The notes below the pieces were generated by a model. It saw only the letters and a list, made by a program, of their open reading frames with translations. It was not told the DNA's origin and did not search any database. DNA of 64,000 bases from Trichodesmium sp050015995 (GTDB lineage Bacteria > Cyanobacteriota > Cyanobacteriia > Cyanobacteriales > Microcoleaceae), in the NCBI RefSeq assembly GCF_050015995.1, contig NZ_JBNHEP010000149.1, positions 4,797 through 68,796 of the forward strand, given 5' to 3'. The stretch's first letter is position 1, and the number at the start of each line of letters is the position of its first letter. Of the stretch, positions 47,623 to 57,132 are shown one piece after another. The translations under genes and the position numbers were made by a program.

Positions 47623-48978
47623 ATGTTCAAAAAACTTGTCAATAAATTTTCTGGTATTTCTGCCAAAATGTCTCTAGGAGTAATTATTTTAATTGTAATT
47701 TTGGGAGTCTATAACTTGCCTGGCAGTACAATAATTTTCAGAAATCATAAGCAGCATAAATTAGCTCAAACAGTAGATAAAAGTACCTTGAATAAATTAG
47801 TTTATGCCAATAATAAATTTGGTTTTCAACTATTTTCAGAAATTCCGAAATCCCCATCAAACGAAAATATTTTTATCTCACCTATTAGTATAGCGATCGC
47901 TCTATCAATGACCTACAATGGCGCTGCTGGAAAAACTCAAGAAGCTATAGCTAAAACTTTAAACTTTCAGGGAATGAGTTTAGCAGAAGTTAATCAAGCA
48001 AATAAGGATTTAGGGATTTTATTAAATAGTTTAAATCCAGAGATTAAATTAAATATTGCTAACTCTATCTGGACTAGAAAGGGAATATCTTTTTATCCAA
48101 GTTTTCTCCAAGTAAATCAAGATTTTTATCAGAGTCAAGTAAGGGAAATTGACTTTAACGATCCTGAAAGTCCGAAAATTATCAATAATTGGGTAAAAGA
48201 CAAAACTGAAGGCAAAATTGATGAAATTATTCAAGCACTTAATCCTAATGATGTCATGGTGTTATTAAATGCTATTTATTTTCAGGGCAATTGGGAAGAA
48301 CAATTTTCAGAATATTTTACTCAAGAGATGCCTTTTTATTTAGCCAATGGAACTCAAAAACAACATCCAATTATGTTCCAATCATCAACATATTTGTACT
48401 ACTACTACGAGAATGAAGATTTTCAGGCAGTGAGTTTGCCCTATAAAAAACATTTAGCTAGTATGTATATATTTCTCCCCAGGGAACAAGTCGGTTTAGA
48501 GGGATTTTATCAAGTTTTGAATGAAGAAAACTGGGAAGATTGGATGAAACAGTTTGGAGGAGGTTATGAAGTTAATCTAGGTTTGCCAAAGTTTAAAAAT
48601 GAATCAGAATATTCTACTAAAGAGATGCCTTTTTATTTAGCTAATGGAACTCAAAAACAACATCCAATTATGTTCAAAGAATCAGGATACTTATATTATG
48701 AAAACCAAGATTTTCAAGCAGTGAGCTTGCCCTATAAAAAACGTCGTGTCAGTATGTATATATTTCTCCCCAAGCCAGGAGTGGGTTTAGAGAAATTTCA
48801 TCAAGTTTTAAATCAAAAAAACTGGGAAAATTGGATGAAACAGTTTTGGTTTAATCAAAAACAGTTTAGGTTTAATAAAATTAATTTAGGGTTGCCAAAG
48901 TTTAAAAATGAATATGAAGTTACTCTCATCGACCAAGAGAAGAAAAAAATTCTTTTTAACCAATCCTATCTGTTTTAA
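47623..48978 (+). pseudogene. Serpin with internal duplication, truncated by R1
   Basis: A 451-residue frame. The N-terminal anchor and serpin start match the first serpin. A 99-codon segment (EMPFYLANGTQKQHPIMF ... LGLPKFKN) occurs twice in frame (GAGATG at 48325 and 48622). After EYEVTL at about 48930 the sequence becomes a reverse R1 element that supplies the last residues (IDQEKKKILFNQSYLF) and the stop. The reactive loop and the final beta strands are missing, so it cannot inhibit proteases as a serpin. Confidence 0.85.
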
Positions 48979-49001
48979 TAATTAATAATTATTAATTATT
49001 G
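48931..49001 (-). repeat. R1 element, reverse, at a serpin end
   Basis: Read on the minus strand: AATAATTATTAATTATTAAA, then ACAGATAGGATTGGTTAAAA and TTTTTTTCTTCTCTTGGTC. This form has the TTCTCTTGGTCGAT end seen also near 38900 and 55215. Confidence 0.75.
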
Positions 49002-49668
49002 AAGAATTTTGTACCTCACTCAGAGATGGAAATTGCTAGAATCATAGAATACAAAATTATCACAACTCTCCCCAACTTATTACCTGCTTATGTTTCTCTC
49101 TTTTGATAAAAATTCCAGAAGTTAAGGTAATTAGTTAACATCACTATCACAGCCACATCATCATCTACTCTACATATACAATAGAATAATTAAAACCTCT
49201 AGTAGTTAACTAACTATCAGCTTTTAGTAATCAGTTAGCCTCCTGCCAAGGAACTTCGTTAACAGCTTTTTGAGCGATTGTTAAAATCCCCTGCTTCTAT
49301 AAGTAGGATTGTTGAGTCGGGGTTGAAATCCCCTTCTAGCACTTTAGAAAAATAATCTTGCTGACTGCTGAGTGCTAACCGCTTTTTTCAAATAATTAAT
49401 TTTTTCCTGCTTTTTTACTCCTAAATTTATACTGTCAACTTTTGTAATACCAATTCACTTGAAATATGCCACCAATAGTTTCAAACTTTGGATATAAAAT
49501 AATTTCCTGAAATTACTGTACAGTCAAAGTTGTAATCCTATAAAATCTAACTTTTAACTTTTGATTTTTAACTTTTAATTTTTAACTTCCGTGAAACGGT
49601 ATAAGGTTAGGTTCAACTGAATATAATAAATAGAACTTAAATTTAGGGTCAAACTAGCCATTATTATT
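49002..49668. other. Intergenic region
   Basis: No gene seen. It has AT-rich sequence and TTTTAACTTTTAATTTTTAA-type simple repeats near 49550-49590. Confidence 0.5.
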
Positions 49669-51570
49669 ATGAATAACCCCATATATCCTGGTCTAATACT
49701 CACTGACCGCTATAAAATTATTAAACAATTAGGACATGGTGGTTTTGGACGTACCTACCTTGCAGAAGATAACCACCGTTTCCAGGAACTCTGCGTACTC
49801 AAAGAATTTGCCCCCCAAGTTCATGGTAGCTACGCCTTACAAAAATCCCAGGAACTATTTGAACGAGAAGCAGGGGTACTCTACAAATTGCGGCATCCAC
49901 AAATTCCTGGTTTTCGGGAAATGTTTCGCTATAAGTTAGATGGGGAAGGATATTTATTTCTGGTACAAGATTATATAAAAGGTAAAACTTATCGTGCTTT
50001 ATTAGAAAACCGCAGACTTCAAGGCAAACTTTTTAGCGAAGCAGAAGTAAAAAAATTTTTGCTGCAACTATTACCAGTGTTGGAATATATCCATAACTTG
50101 GGAGTTATTCACCGTGATATTTCTCCAGATAATATAATTCTACAGACTTCTGATAAATTGCCAGTATTAATTGATTTTGGTGGAGTGAAAGAAACAGCAA
50201 CAAAAGTCGCCTCTGAGTATGCTCACAAAGGAGGTGGTCTTCTACCCCAAGCAACAAAGTTAGGAAAAATAGGATATGCTCCAGATGAACAAATGCGACT
50301 AGGAGTGATTAATACTGACAGCGATCTATATGCTTTAGCAGCAACAGCTTTAGTTTTACTAACTGGAAAGGAACCCTCTTTTTTGATAGATGCTCACAAC
50401 TTAACTTTTAACTGGCGCAAGGAAATTAGTATTAGTGAAAATCTCGGAAATATATTAGATAAAATGTTAGCTTTTAAACCGAGCGCTCGATTTAAAAACG
50501 CTCATCAAGTTATTGGAGCGCTGGAAAACCTGCCATCTAGCACTAACTTAGCTACTACCCAAGCACCACCAGACATAGTTTCCACTCCACCTGTTTCTGC
50601 TGGTAAACTCTCCAATGTAACTACTATGTCAGTTCCCCAAACTCCTGTTACCACTGATATTGCCCAAAAATCTTCTATTTGGTCAACAATTTTATTAGTA
50701 TTAGTGACAATATTTAGTATGGGAGGAATAGGTTGGGTAGCTGGTAATTTTTGGTTAGAATACCCATCTAATCAAGACAGAATTGTAAATGAGAAACCAG
50801 AACAATTGAGCGATCGCCTCCAGCAGTTAGGTATTGATGAATCTTTCTTTATTCCCTTAGTAGATGAATTTTTCTACAGTAAGTATCCTCAAAAAAGAGG
50901 GCAGACTTTGAGTAATAAAACGCCAGAAGATAAATTATGGCAGTGGCGGTGGTATGCAATAGCTGATAAGTTGGTAGACAAACTAGAAACCCTAACTCCA
51001 GATACTCGTCGCAGATTAGGCAATTATAGTAAAGAAGATATTTATCGATGGCGGTCTCAACTGAGCAGATTAAAGATTAGTAGTGCTGCCTTTAATGATT
51101 TGACCGATGCTCGGTTTATTAACTTATTTTCAGAGCAAACCCGTGGTCGAAACCTCATTGGTTTACCAATAGGTCAAGTTTGGCAAGCGATCGCTACTGA
51201 TACAATGAAAGATTTACAAAGCAGAAAATCTCTAGAAGAAGTTAATTTTGCACGAGGTTCGTTTCGGAAAATTGTCAAGGGTACTCTCCAACCAGGGGAA
51301 GGTAAAATTTATCTAGCTTGGTTACAAGCTGAACAAATTTTGCGCGTCAAATTAGAAGCTAATTCTCCAGAAGTCTTATTATCTATTTATCCTCCCAGAA
51401 ATTATCGCCGTAGGTCTAGAGGATTAATAGAAGATTCTCCAGAAAATCAATGGAGAGGTGAAACAAAAAGGTCTGGTTATTATCAATTTGTAGTTGTTTC
51501 TAATTCAGCCAAACCTATTGAATATTCCTTAGAATTATTTGCTAGAAATAGAATTAATCCTAGGTATTAA
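49669..51570 (+). CDS. Membrane Ser/Thr protein kinase with extracytoplasmic domain
   Basis: A 633-residue kinase. The domain (about 14-285) has LGHGGFGRTYLAED, LKEF, HRDISPDNI, DFGGVKE and a Gly-rich activation loop, with APDEQ in place of the usual APE. A linker leads to one membrane helix (about 340-362, WSTILLVLVTIFSMGGIGWV). The last ~260 residues lie outside the cytoplasm; they resemble a repeated cyanobacterial domain (FARGSFRKIVKGTLQPGEGK, RVKLEANSPEVLLSIYPPR) of the pre-peptidase C-terminal type. Substrate unknown. Confidence 0.9.
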   Translation: MNNPIYPGLILTDRYKIIKQLGHGGFGRTYLAEDNHRFQELCVLKEFAPQVHGSYALQKSQELFEREAGVLYKLRHPQIPGFREMFRYKLDGEGYLFLVQDYIKGKTYRALLENRRLQGKLFSEAEVKKFLLQLLPVLEYIHNLGVIHRDISPDNIILQTSDKLPVLIDFGGVKETATKVASEYAHKGGGLLPQATKLGKIGYAPDEQMRLGVINTDSDLYALAATALVLLTGKEPSFLIDAHNLTFNWRKEISISENLGNILDKMLAFKPSARFKNAHQVIGALENLPSSTNLATTQAPPDIVSTPPVSAGKLSNVTTMSVPQTPVTTDIAQKSSIWSTILLVLVTIFSMGGIGWVAGNFWLEYPSNQDRIVNEKPEQLSDRLQQLGIDESFFIPLVDEFFYSKYPQKRGQTLSNKTPEDKLWQWRWYAIADKLVDKLETLTPDTRRRLGNYSKEDIYRWRSQLSRLKISSAAFNDLTDARFINLFSEQTRGRNLIGLPIGQVWQAIATDTMKDLQSRKSLEEVNFARGSFRKIVKGTLQPGEGKIYLAWLQAEQILRVKLEANSPEVLLSIYPPRNYRRRSRGLIEDSPENQWRGETKRSGYYQFVVVSNSAKPIEYSLELFARNRINPRY

Positions 51571-52341
51571 GTAAGCATTTCCTGCGGAATGCGGAGCTAA
51601 CAGCCATCAGCAATTAGCTATTGATGAGAGGAGGAGCTAATACCACTTTGAAAAAAGAATGGTACAAAAAGGTGTATTTCGATTAGAGATACTTAAAAAG
51701 AGCTACTCCAATTCATTTTAGACAGCTATTTCTATAGCAGGGAATAGGGAACAGGGAACAGGGAACAGTGGGAAAAGTATTTCTCTGTCCAAGGTTCATC
51801 ATCAATCTATGTCCTAACCAACTCGTTCCTTGCTATATCATTTTTCCCTTTTTTTCAAAATTTACTTCTTCTCTCCTAGATAACTAAAGCCTTCTTCCCT
51901 CTTCCATAGAGACCTTGCATGGAACATCCCTACCATTTGTAACAAACATTTATCGCGCTTGGTATAAAAGGAATTGATAAATTGAGAGAGAATTAAAAGT
52001 TACTGCCAAAGTACATTCATTTAATACCAATTAACTTTAAATATTTCACAAATAGTTTCAAGATTTAAATGTGAAATAATTTCCTGAAATTACTGTATAG
52101 TAAAAGTTTTGATCCTATAAAATTGAACTTTTAATTTTTAACTTTTAACTTTCAACTTTTGACTTCCGTGCAACGGTATAACCTTAGAAGGAATTGTTCA
52201 TTATTTGCTAAGAACTAACTGCTTAAAATTATTAACTATCTTGACACTTAAAGAAAAACCATGAGATAATATAGATAAGCATAGATAAGCATAAAACTAT
52301 GTACTTAAAATTAATTATTCAAAATAAAGTTAGGAGGGTAT
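51571..52341. other. Intergenic region
   Basis: No gene. It holds CCTGCGGAATGCGGAGC (R4-type) at 51582, GGGAACA heptamers (51745-51768) and TTTTTAACTTTTAAC repeats near 52135. GTTAGGAGGG at 52330 is the ribosome site of the next gene. Confidence 0.5.
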
Positions 52342-52611
52342 ATGTTCAAATACATAATTATTGCTTTAATAACTCTAGAATTAGTCTTACTAAGTGGATT
52401 AGTCAGAGTTCCAGCTAATGCAACTATTAGAGATTCAGAAATTTTCACTTGGGATTATGCCTCTATAAGTAATTCTCAGGTTGTTTGTAAAAAAGTCAAA
52501 TTTCATCCTACAAATAAGACGCTACCAGAATCATCAGATATGGAAGCTGTAAAGATTAATTCTCAAATAGTAAATGATAATTATTGTTCTGATTTAAGCA
52601 AACCTGTTTAA
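52342..52611 (+). CDS. Small secreted protein, unknown
   Basis: An 89-residue protein with a signal peptide (IIIALITLELVLLSGLVRVP, cleavage likely after ANA) and a polar mature part with two Cys (QVVCKKVKF and NDNYCSDLSKPV). A strong ribosome site (AGGAGGG) supports translation. No family recognised. Its last codons are included in a 96-bp tandem duplication downstream. Confidence 0.65.
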   Translation: MFKYIIIALITLELVLLSGLVRVPANATIRDSEIFTWDYASISNSQVVCKKVKFHPTNKTLPESSDMEAVKINSQIVNDNYCSDLSKPV

Positions 52612-52758
52612 TCTTATATTCTGAGAATTAGTTACAAGAAAAAATCGTAGGAATATTCCTGAATAGTAAATGATAGTTATTGTTCTGATTTAACTAAACC
52701 TGTTTAATCTTATATTCTGAGAATTGGTTACAAGAAAAAATTGTAGGAATATTCCTAA
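52567..52758. repeat. 96-bp tandem duplication at a gene end
   Basis: ATAGTAAATGATA starts at 52567 and 52663. The unit includes the last 14 codons and stop of the secreted protein plus about 50 bp beyond it, with a few base changes. Confidence 0.85.
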
Positions 52759-53196
52759 TATTAAGGACAAATACAGTTGACAGAAATATTAATTTTTCAA
52801 CTAGCTTGTAGCTTATACCATTTCTCAAAAAGAATGCTATACCCGATCGGGTGGGAAAGTGTGGGAAGTGTGGGAGGTGTGGGGAGAGGTTAAAAATAGG
52901 AAAAATTTATACTAGCCGACTAATAATTGTCAAAAACAGACTTGTAATCTTAGTAATTATTTTACTTTTGAAGTATATTTTAAGTGTAACTGAAGTATAG
53001 AATTATTTTGGGTAATTGGCATTAGATATAAGCATTTAGTCATCAGCTATTAGCTATTAGTTATTAACTCATTGTCACAACGAAAGAGGAATTAGTCTCA
53101 AAGGAGAATTAAAAGTTATGAATAAAAAAGTGATCGGTAAAAGCTGAAAACTGAATCCTTAAATAAAATGTTCCATGAAAAAAAAATAAAATAGTT
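52759..53196. other. Intergenic region
   Basis: No gene. It is AT-rich with a GGGAAGTGTGGGAGG repeat near 52858. Confidence 0.4.
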
Positions 53197-53236
53197 AAAA
53201 AACCGGGTTTGAAATGACAGAAATCCGGTTTTTATA
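53197..53236. terminator. Terminator-like hairpin
   Basis: AAAAACCGG pairs with CCGGTTTTT around an inner imperfect stem (GTTTgaaatgacaGAAAT) and ends in a T run. No gene lies directly before it on either strand. Confidence 0.4.
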
Positions 53237-53317
53237 TTTGTCAAGGAAGATGATATGATAAAGTCCATATTATACTATTTTGAAAAAAGAATGTTACGAA
53301 TAATAAGAGCGATCATG

Positions 53318-53626
53318 CATATTTTACCCAATAATTAAGGTAAAAAGCCTCTCCTTTAAAGGAGAAACAAGCGGTCGGAAAGCGGAGCATTCCGTCAGGA
53401 TGGGATGGCGAGGTCTCCGTCATATTTTACCCAATAATTAAGGTAAAAAGCCTCTCCTTTAAAGGAGAAACAAGCGGTCGGAAAGCGGAGCATTCCGTCA
53501 GGATGGGATGGCGAGGTCTCCGTCATATTTTACCCAATAATTAAGGTAAAAAGCCTCTCCTTTAAAGGAGAAACAAGCGGTCGGAAAGCGGAGCATTCCG
53601 TCAGGATGGGATGGCGAGGTCTCCGT
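53318..53626. repeat. Three identical 103-bp tandem units
   Basis: CATATTTTACCC starts at 53318, 53421 and 53524. Each unit joins R1-like sequence (AATTAAGGTAAAAAGCCTCT, CCTTTAAAGGAG) to R4-like sequence (GCGGTCGGAAAGCGGAGCAT and GGGATGGCGAGGTCTCCGT). The copies look identical. Confidence 0.9.
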
Positions 53627-53880
53627 TCCCTCCGGGACGCTATCCTACGGAATGCTCCGCAAACGCGTTTCATGTCGCGCAGCGAAACGCTAGCCTCCAA
53701 TCGACCAAGAGAGCGGTCGGAAAGCGGAGCATGACCTAGGATGGGATGGCGAGGTCTCCCTCTGAATGCAGAGCCGCTCCGAAGTGCGCCATATCCAATC
53801 TCCCCTTGAGAAGAAAAATTTTCACGCTCCGCGTCAATCGAATCCGTTTTAGGGAGAGGTAATTATCAATCATAGCGTTT
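53627..53880. repeat. R4 GC-rich palindromic modules plus reverse R1
   Basis: A mosaic of short GC-rich modules (TCCCTCCGGGACGCTA, TACGGAATGCTCCGCAAACG, AGCCGCTCCGAAGTGCGCC). It ends in a minus-oriented R1-like segment (53790-53875, GGGAGAGGTAATTATCAATC). Confidence 0.65.
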
Positions 53881-53881
53881 C

Positions 53882-54525
53882 TCAAATTGGTGAGATACAG
53901 TAGCAGGAGTGAGCAAACCAATTACGAATATCTTTGAAAGAGACTTGATCGTAAGCTTGAGCGATCGCATTTTCCAGAGATTGATAGGTTCTAGCCCCAA
54001 TAGAACGAAGAAGATTTTTAACTTTTGACCACAAGTTTTCAATCGGATTAAAATCAGGAGAGTAAGGGGGTAAATAAATTAATCTAGCTCCTACTTGAGC
54101 GATATAGCTGCCGCTAGGCTCCGCCAACGCTTTTTCAATGTCCTGTCCCTGATGAATACTGCTGTTATCCCAAACAACAGTGGCACCAGGCCAAAGATTC
54201 GGTACTAATTTTTGGATAACAAAAGCCTCAAATGTTAATCTATCAGTTGAACCTAACAGATTGATAGATGAAACAATTCCTTTTAAACAGATGGCAGCAA
54301 TCATGGACACATTTTGACCCCGTTTTTGGGGACGAGGGCCTCTAGCTCTTTGACCCCGTGGGGCACGAGCATATAATCTGACTAAAGCTAAGTTGACTCC
54401 AGCTTCATCCAAAAAAACTAAATCTTTTACAGGAACATCACGGATTTGGTCCCAGAAATCCAGTCTCAGTTTCTGCACTCGGTCAGTTTGTTTTTCATCA
54501 GGATTCACTTTCAAGTTTCCATACC
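53882..54525 (-). pseudogene. IS630-family transposase, N-terminus missing
   Basis: A 210-residue C-terminal part with the full DDE set: FLDEAGVNLAL, VVWDNSSIHQGQD and PPYSPDFNPIENLWSKVK. The N-terminal helix-turn-helix region is absent; ISAs1 sequence lies there instead. An in-frame insertion of 8 codons (PSGSYIAQ) between EKALAE and VGARLIYL corresponds to an R4-type repeat that also occurs at 62554-62585. Probably inactive. Confidence 0.85.
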
Positions 54526-54529
54526 AAAG

Positions 54530-54966
54530 ATTTTTATCCCTAAAACTAACCCTCTTTGATGACTAAATGCTGATACACAATTAACAAAATTTTGCTCAGA
54601 TTTATCGTGATTTTTTACCGTATTTTTGAGACTTTTTCCATCTATTGATACCTACTCTCTAGACCTGGTTTTACTATATTGTTGGCTCCATTGATTAAAA
54701 GCTATTTGTAATTTTTGGTAATCTAGTTGTACCATGACTCGTCTCATCGTTGAATAAGAAGGAACACGAGCTTGAGGAATATTGAGTAGTTTAATTAAAG
54801 TTAAACGATGGCGTTCGGTAAATTTCCCTAACTGTCTATAACCCCAATAACCGCTGATGATTCCCATAATCATAATCAACAGTACCAGCCATAAGGGGTG
54901 GCGACAGCCTCTCTGCTATGCGAAAATCAGGTATTTCTTTCAGGTAATCAATGAGGCTTTTTTCCA
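54530..54966 (-). pseudogene. N-terminal half of an ISAs1-type transposase
   Basis: On the minus strand: MEKSLIDYLKEIPDFRIA, one extra base, then RGCRHPLWLVLLIMIMGIIS, GYRQLGKFTERHRLTLIKLL, RVPSYSTMRRVMVQLDYQKL and, in another frame, VSIDGKSLKNTVKNHDKSEQ and VNCVSAFSHQRGLVLGIKIF. The first catalytic Asp region (SIDGKSL) is present. The remainder is cut off at the IS630 remnant. The matching C-terminal type occurs at 62762-63353. Confidence 0.8.
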
Positions 54967-55039
54967 TATATTTTCATATATTGGCATATTGGCCAATTTA
55001 TATCAATAAATCTGCTCTTTACTCTATAATTCTACACGC

Positions 55040-55246
55040 TTAGTGAGAATGAAACAGCCCTGCCCCTTGGATAGGGTATAAAAAGCGGTCGTTTAGCGCT
55101 CCGCACAACGCGCGTTAACGCGGAGCGACTTGAATTGCGGAGCATGTAGTAGAGTAGGGATGGCGAGATTTCCCTCTGAATGCAGAGCCGCTCCGAAGTG
55201 CGCCATATCCAATCGACCAAGAGAAAAGAAAATATTCTTTATGTCA
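55040..55246. repeat. R4 modules
   Basis: GC-rich modules like those at 53640-53780, for example GCGCTCCGCACAACGCGCG and CAGAGCCGCTCCGAAGTGCG, ending in TCGACCAAGAGAAAAG (R1-type end). Frames here are not coding. Confidence 0.55.
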
Positions 55247-55283
55247 AGCCTCCTTATTGCAGTACCTCTGCAATAAGGAGGCT
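55247..55283. terminator. Perfect 16-bp stem hairpin
   Basis: AGCCTCCTTATTGCAG pairs exactly with CTGCAATAAGGAGGCT around TACCT. It may stop transcription or be a small palindromic repeat; no T run follows. Confidence 0.55.
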
Positions 55284-56005
55284 AACGGATAACGGATAAC
55301 TGATAACTGAAATGCCCCCTAATACCATTTCTCAACAACTTTTCTACATTTTATTGATCAGGGGACCCACCCCTAACCCCTCCCAGGAGGAGGAGTAGTT
55401 GCATGCAACGTCCGAGAGCGAGAAGTAAAAATAAGAATAATTAACATTAACTGGGCTATTATTAGCAAAAAGATTCCAAATGCTTATGTTAATGACTTAA
55501 ATTCCTGAAGTGTTACCTAATTATAGCATTAATGCATGGTAACTGGTATAACTAGACAGTGCGAAGTTCTTTGAATAACTATTGCTAGCTAAGGCTTTCA
55601 GCAACTCAAGCTTAGAAACTATCCATTCATACCTGTAGGTGCTGTAAGCCCTTTCCAGTAAGACTTTCAGTCAGATAAGCAAATCGTTTTTTAGAATAAC
55701 TTTGTACTCTCCAGTGGTATAAAAAAACTTGGTTTATGTTTCGAGTAACTCTACAACCTGGTTTCATATGAAATATGGAAAATTCTTCTCAAGAAGATCC
55801 CCTTTGAAAAGAAAAATAGTTTATTGTTTCTTTATTTTTTCTTCGCAATTAAAATTTCAGTATAAAATTAAACAAAGATGATAATATTGATGAAGATCTT
55901 AATGTAAAGTATCGTAACAATTCCGATCAAAATCTTGAGAAATCTTACCCTAGTTTGACAAGCGGTCTAACCTATAAATTTGAAGTAATATAATGAGGTA
56001 AAACG
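55284..56005. other. Intergenic region
   Basis: No gene seen. It includes CCCCTAACCCCTCCCAGGAG near 55370 (R2-like) and is otherwise AT-rich. Confidence 0.45.
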
Positions 56006-56314
56006 ATGAATAATATCCAAAAATATCGGCTTAGTTGCACCCTCACCTTCGGCGACATTTATGGCCAGATTATTGTTTGGTTAATAGTAGTATTCTTGAG
56101 TATTGCTGGAGGAGTTGCCCTTTGGACTAGCAGTAACCAAACCTATGCTCTAGGAGCTATTGCTCTAGTCGTGGTCTTGTCTCTACCTTTCCTACTATTT
56201 GCTTTTGTAACTACCCTATTAAATCATATTGAAATTTCTTCAGTAGAGCCTAATGAGGAAGAGCAGCTTGAAATGTCAACACCAGGTCAGCAAACAGCAA
56301 CATCTCTAGGTTAA
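56006..56314 (+). CDS. Small two-helix membrane protein
   Basis: A 102-residue protein with two membrane helices (IIVWLIVVFLSIAGGVALW and LGAIALVVVLSLPFLLFAFV) and a polar, acidic C-terminus (SSVEPNEEEQLEMSTPGQQT). GAGGTAAAACG before the ATG and a terminator 80 bp after the stop support a real single-gene unit. It resembles conserved cyanobacterial membrane proteins of unknown role. Confidence 0.7.
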   Translation: MNNIQKYRLSCTLTFGDIYGQIIVWLIVVFLSIAGGVALWTSSNQTYALGAIALVVVLSLPFLLFAFVTTLLNHIEISSVEPNEEEQLEMSTPGQQTATSLG

Positions 56315-56395
56315 ATATTTTGAGTCTTTAATTTAGTGACTTGAAAATTACTCAATTCTTCAATTAATCAAGAATCTAAAAGTATTAAAAATCTG

Positions 56396-56421
56396 CCTGC
56401 CTAATGACAGGTAGGTTTTTT
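56396..56421 (+). terminator. Rho-independent terminator
   Basis: CCTGCCT pairs with AGGTAGG (one G-U) across AATGAC and is followed by TTTTTT, 80 bp after the membrane-protein stop. Confidence 0.75.
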
Positions 56422-57132
56422 AGGAATGAGGAGTTATAGCGCTATGGGCAAGTCAAAAGTTAAAAGTCAAAAGTTAAAAGTAATCTCTGAGTGAGTTTTA
56501 GAATTTATAGCAATATGATTTGAGTTGTGAGATATTGGAGACTTTTAGGGAACAGGGAACACTTAACTGGGAACAGGGAAGAAGAAAATTTGGTGGTGGT
56601 GCTCGCGTAATGGTAGAGAGAGTGTAGAAAGTGTGGGAGTTGTGGGGAGTGTGGGAAGAAATTAAAAAAAATATACATCTTCACCATTACTATGCAGGAC
56701 TACCGAAAATGTATCTTATTCATAAGATAACTGCTATATTCTATCCTTTTAAGGAACTCCTCAATTCTCACATCTGATTCCTGATTGCTATACTAATATT
56801 CTAACCTAAATGTTTAGTCCTATATTTATCAGGTTTCATACCAAATCGCTCTATTTTTGTGACAAATAGTATCAGCTCTTAAGAAGGAATAAAGAAAGAA
56901 GAAAAAAAGGTAGCAAATGGTATAATTGTTCGCTTTTTTACCATTGGAGAGAGCTAATTTTCAGCAGAAATTTCAATCTGTCCGTTTTATAGCATTCTTT
57001 TTTTAAATTAGTTTCAGCAAATAGAAAAGTATTTTTGTGGAGAATATCAGACAAATTTTTGCCAGAAATTATTTAGCTTTACTTGCTATAAAGTAAGATG
57101 ATAAAAGAACAAAAATACCTAATATTTAGCTA
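56422..57132. other. Intergenic region upstream of sdhA
   Basis: No gene seen. It holds AAGTTAAAAGTCAAAAG and GGGAACA repeats (56455-56580). No clear promoter could be set. Confidence 0.45.

Noticed and set aside
48990..49060. Serpin coding resuming after R1 (MEIA at 49026)
   Set aside because: Only four residues agree with the intact serpin and the following residues differ, so it is probably chance.
53736..53921. 61-residue minus-strand frame
   Set aside because: It is read through R4 and R1 repeats upstream of the transposase.
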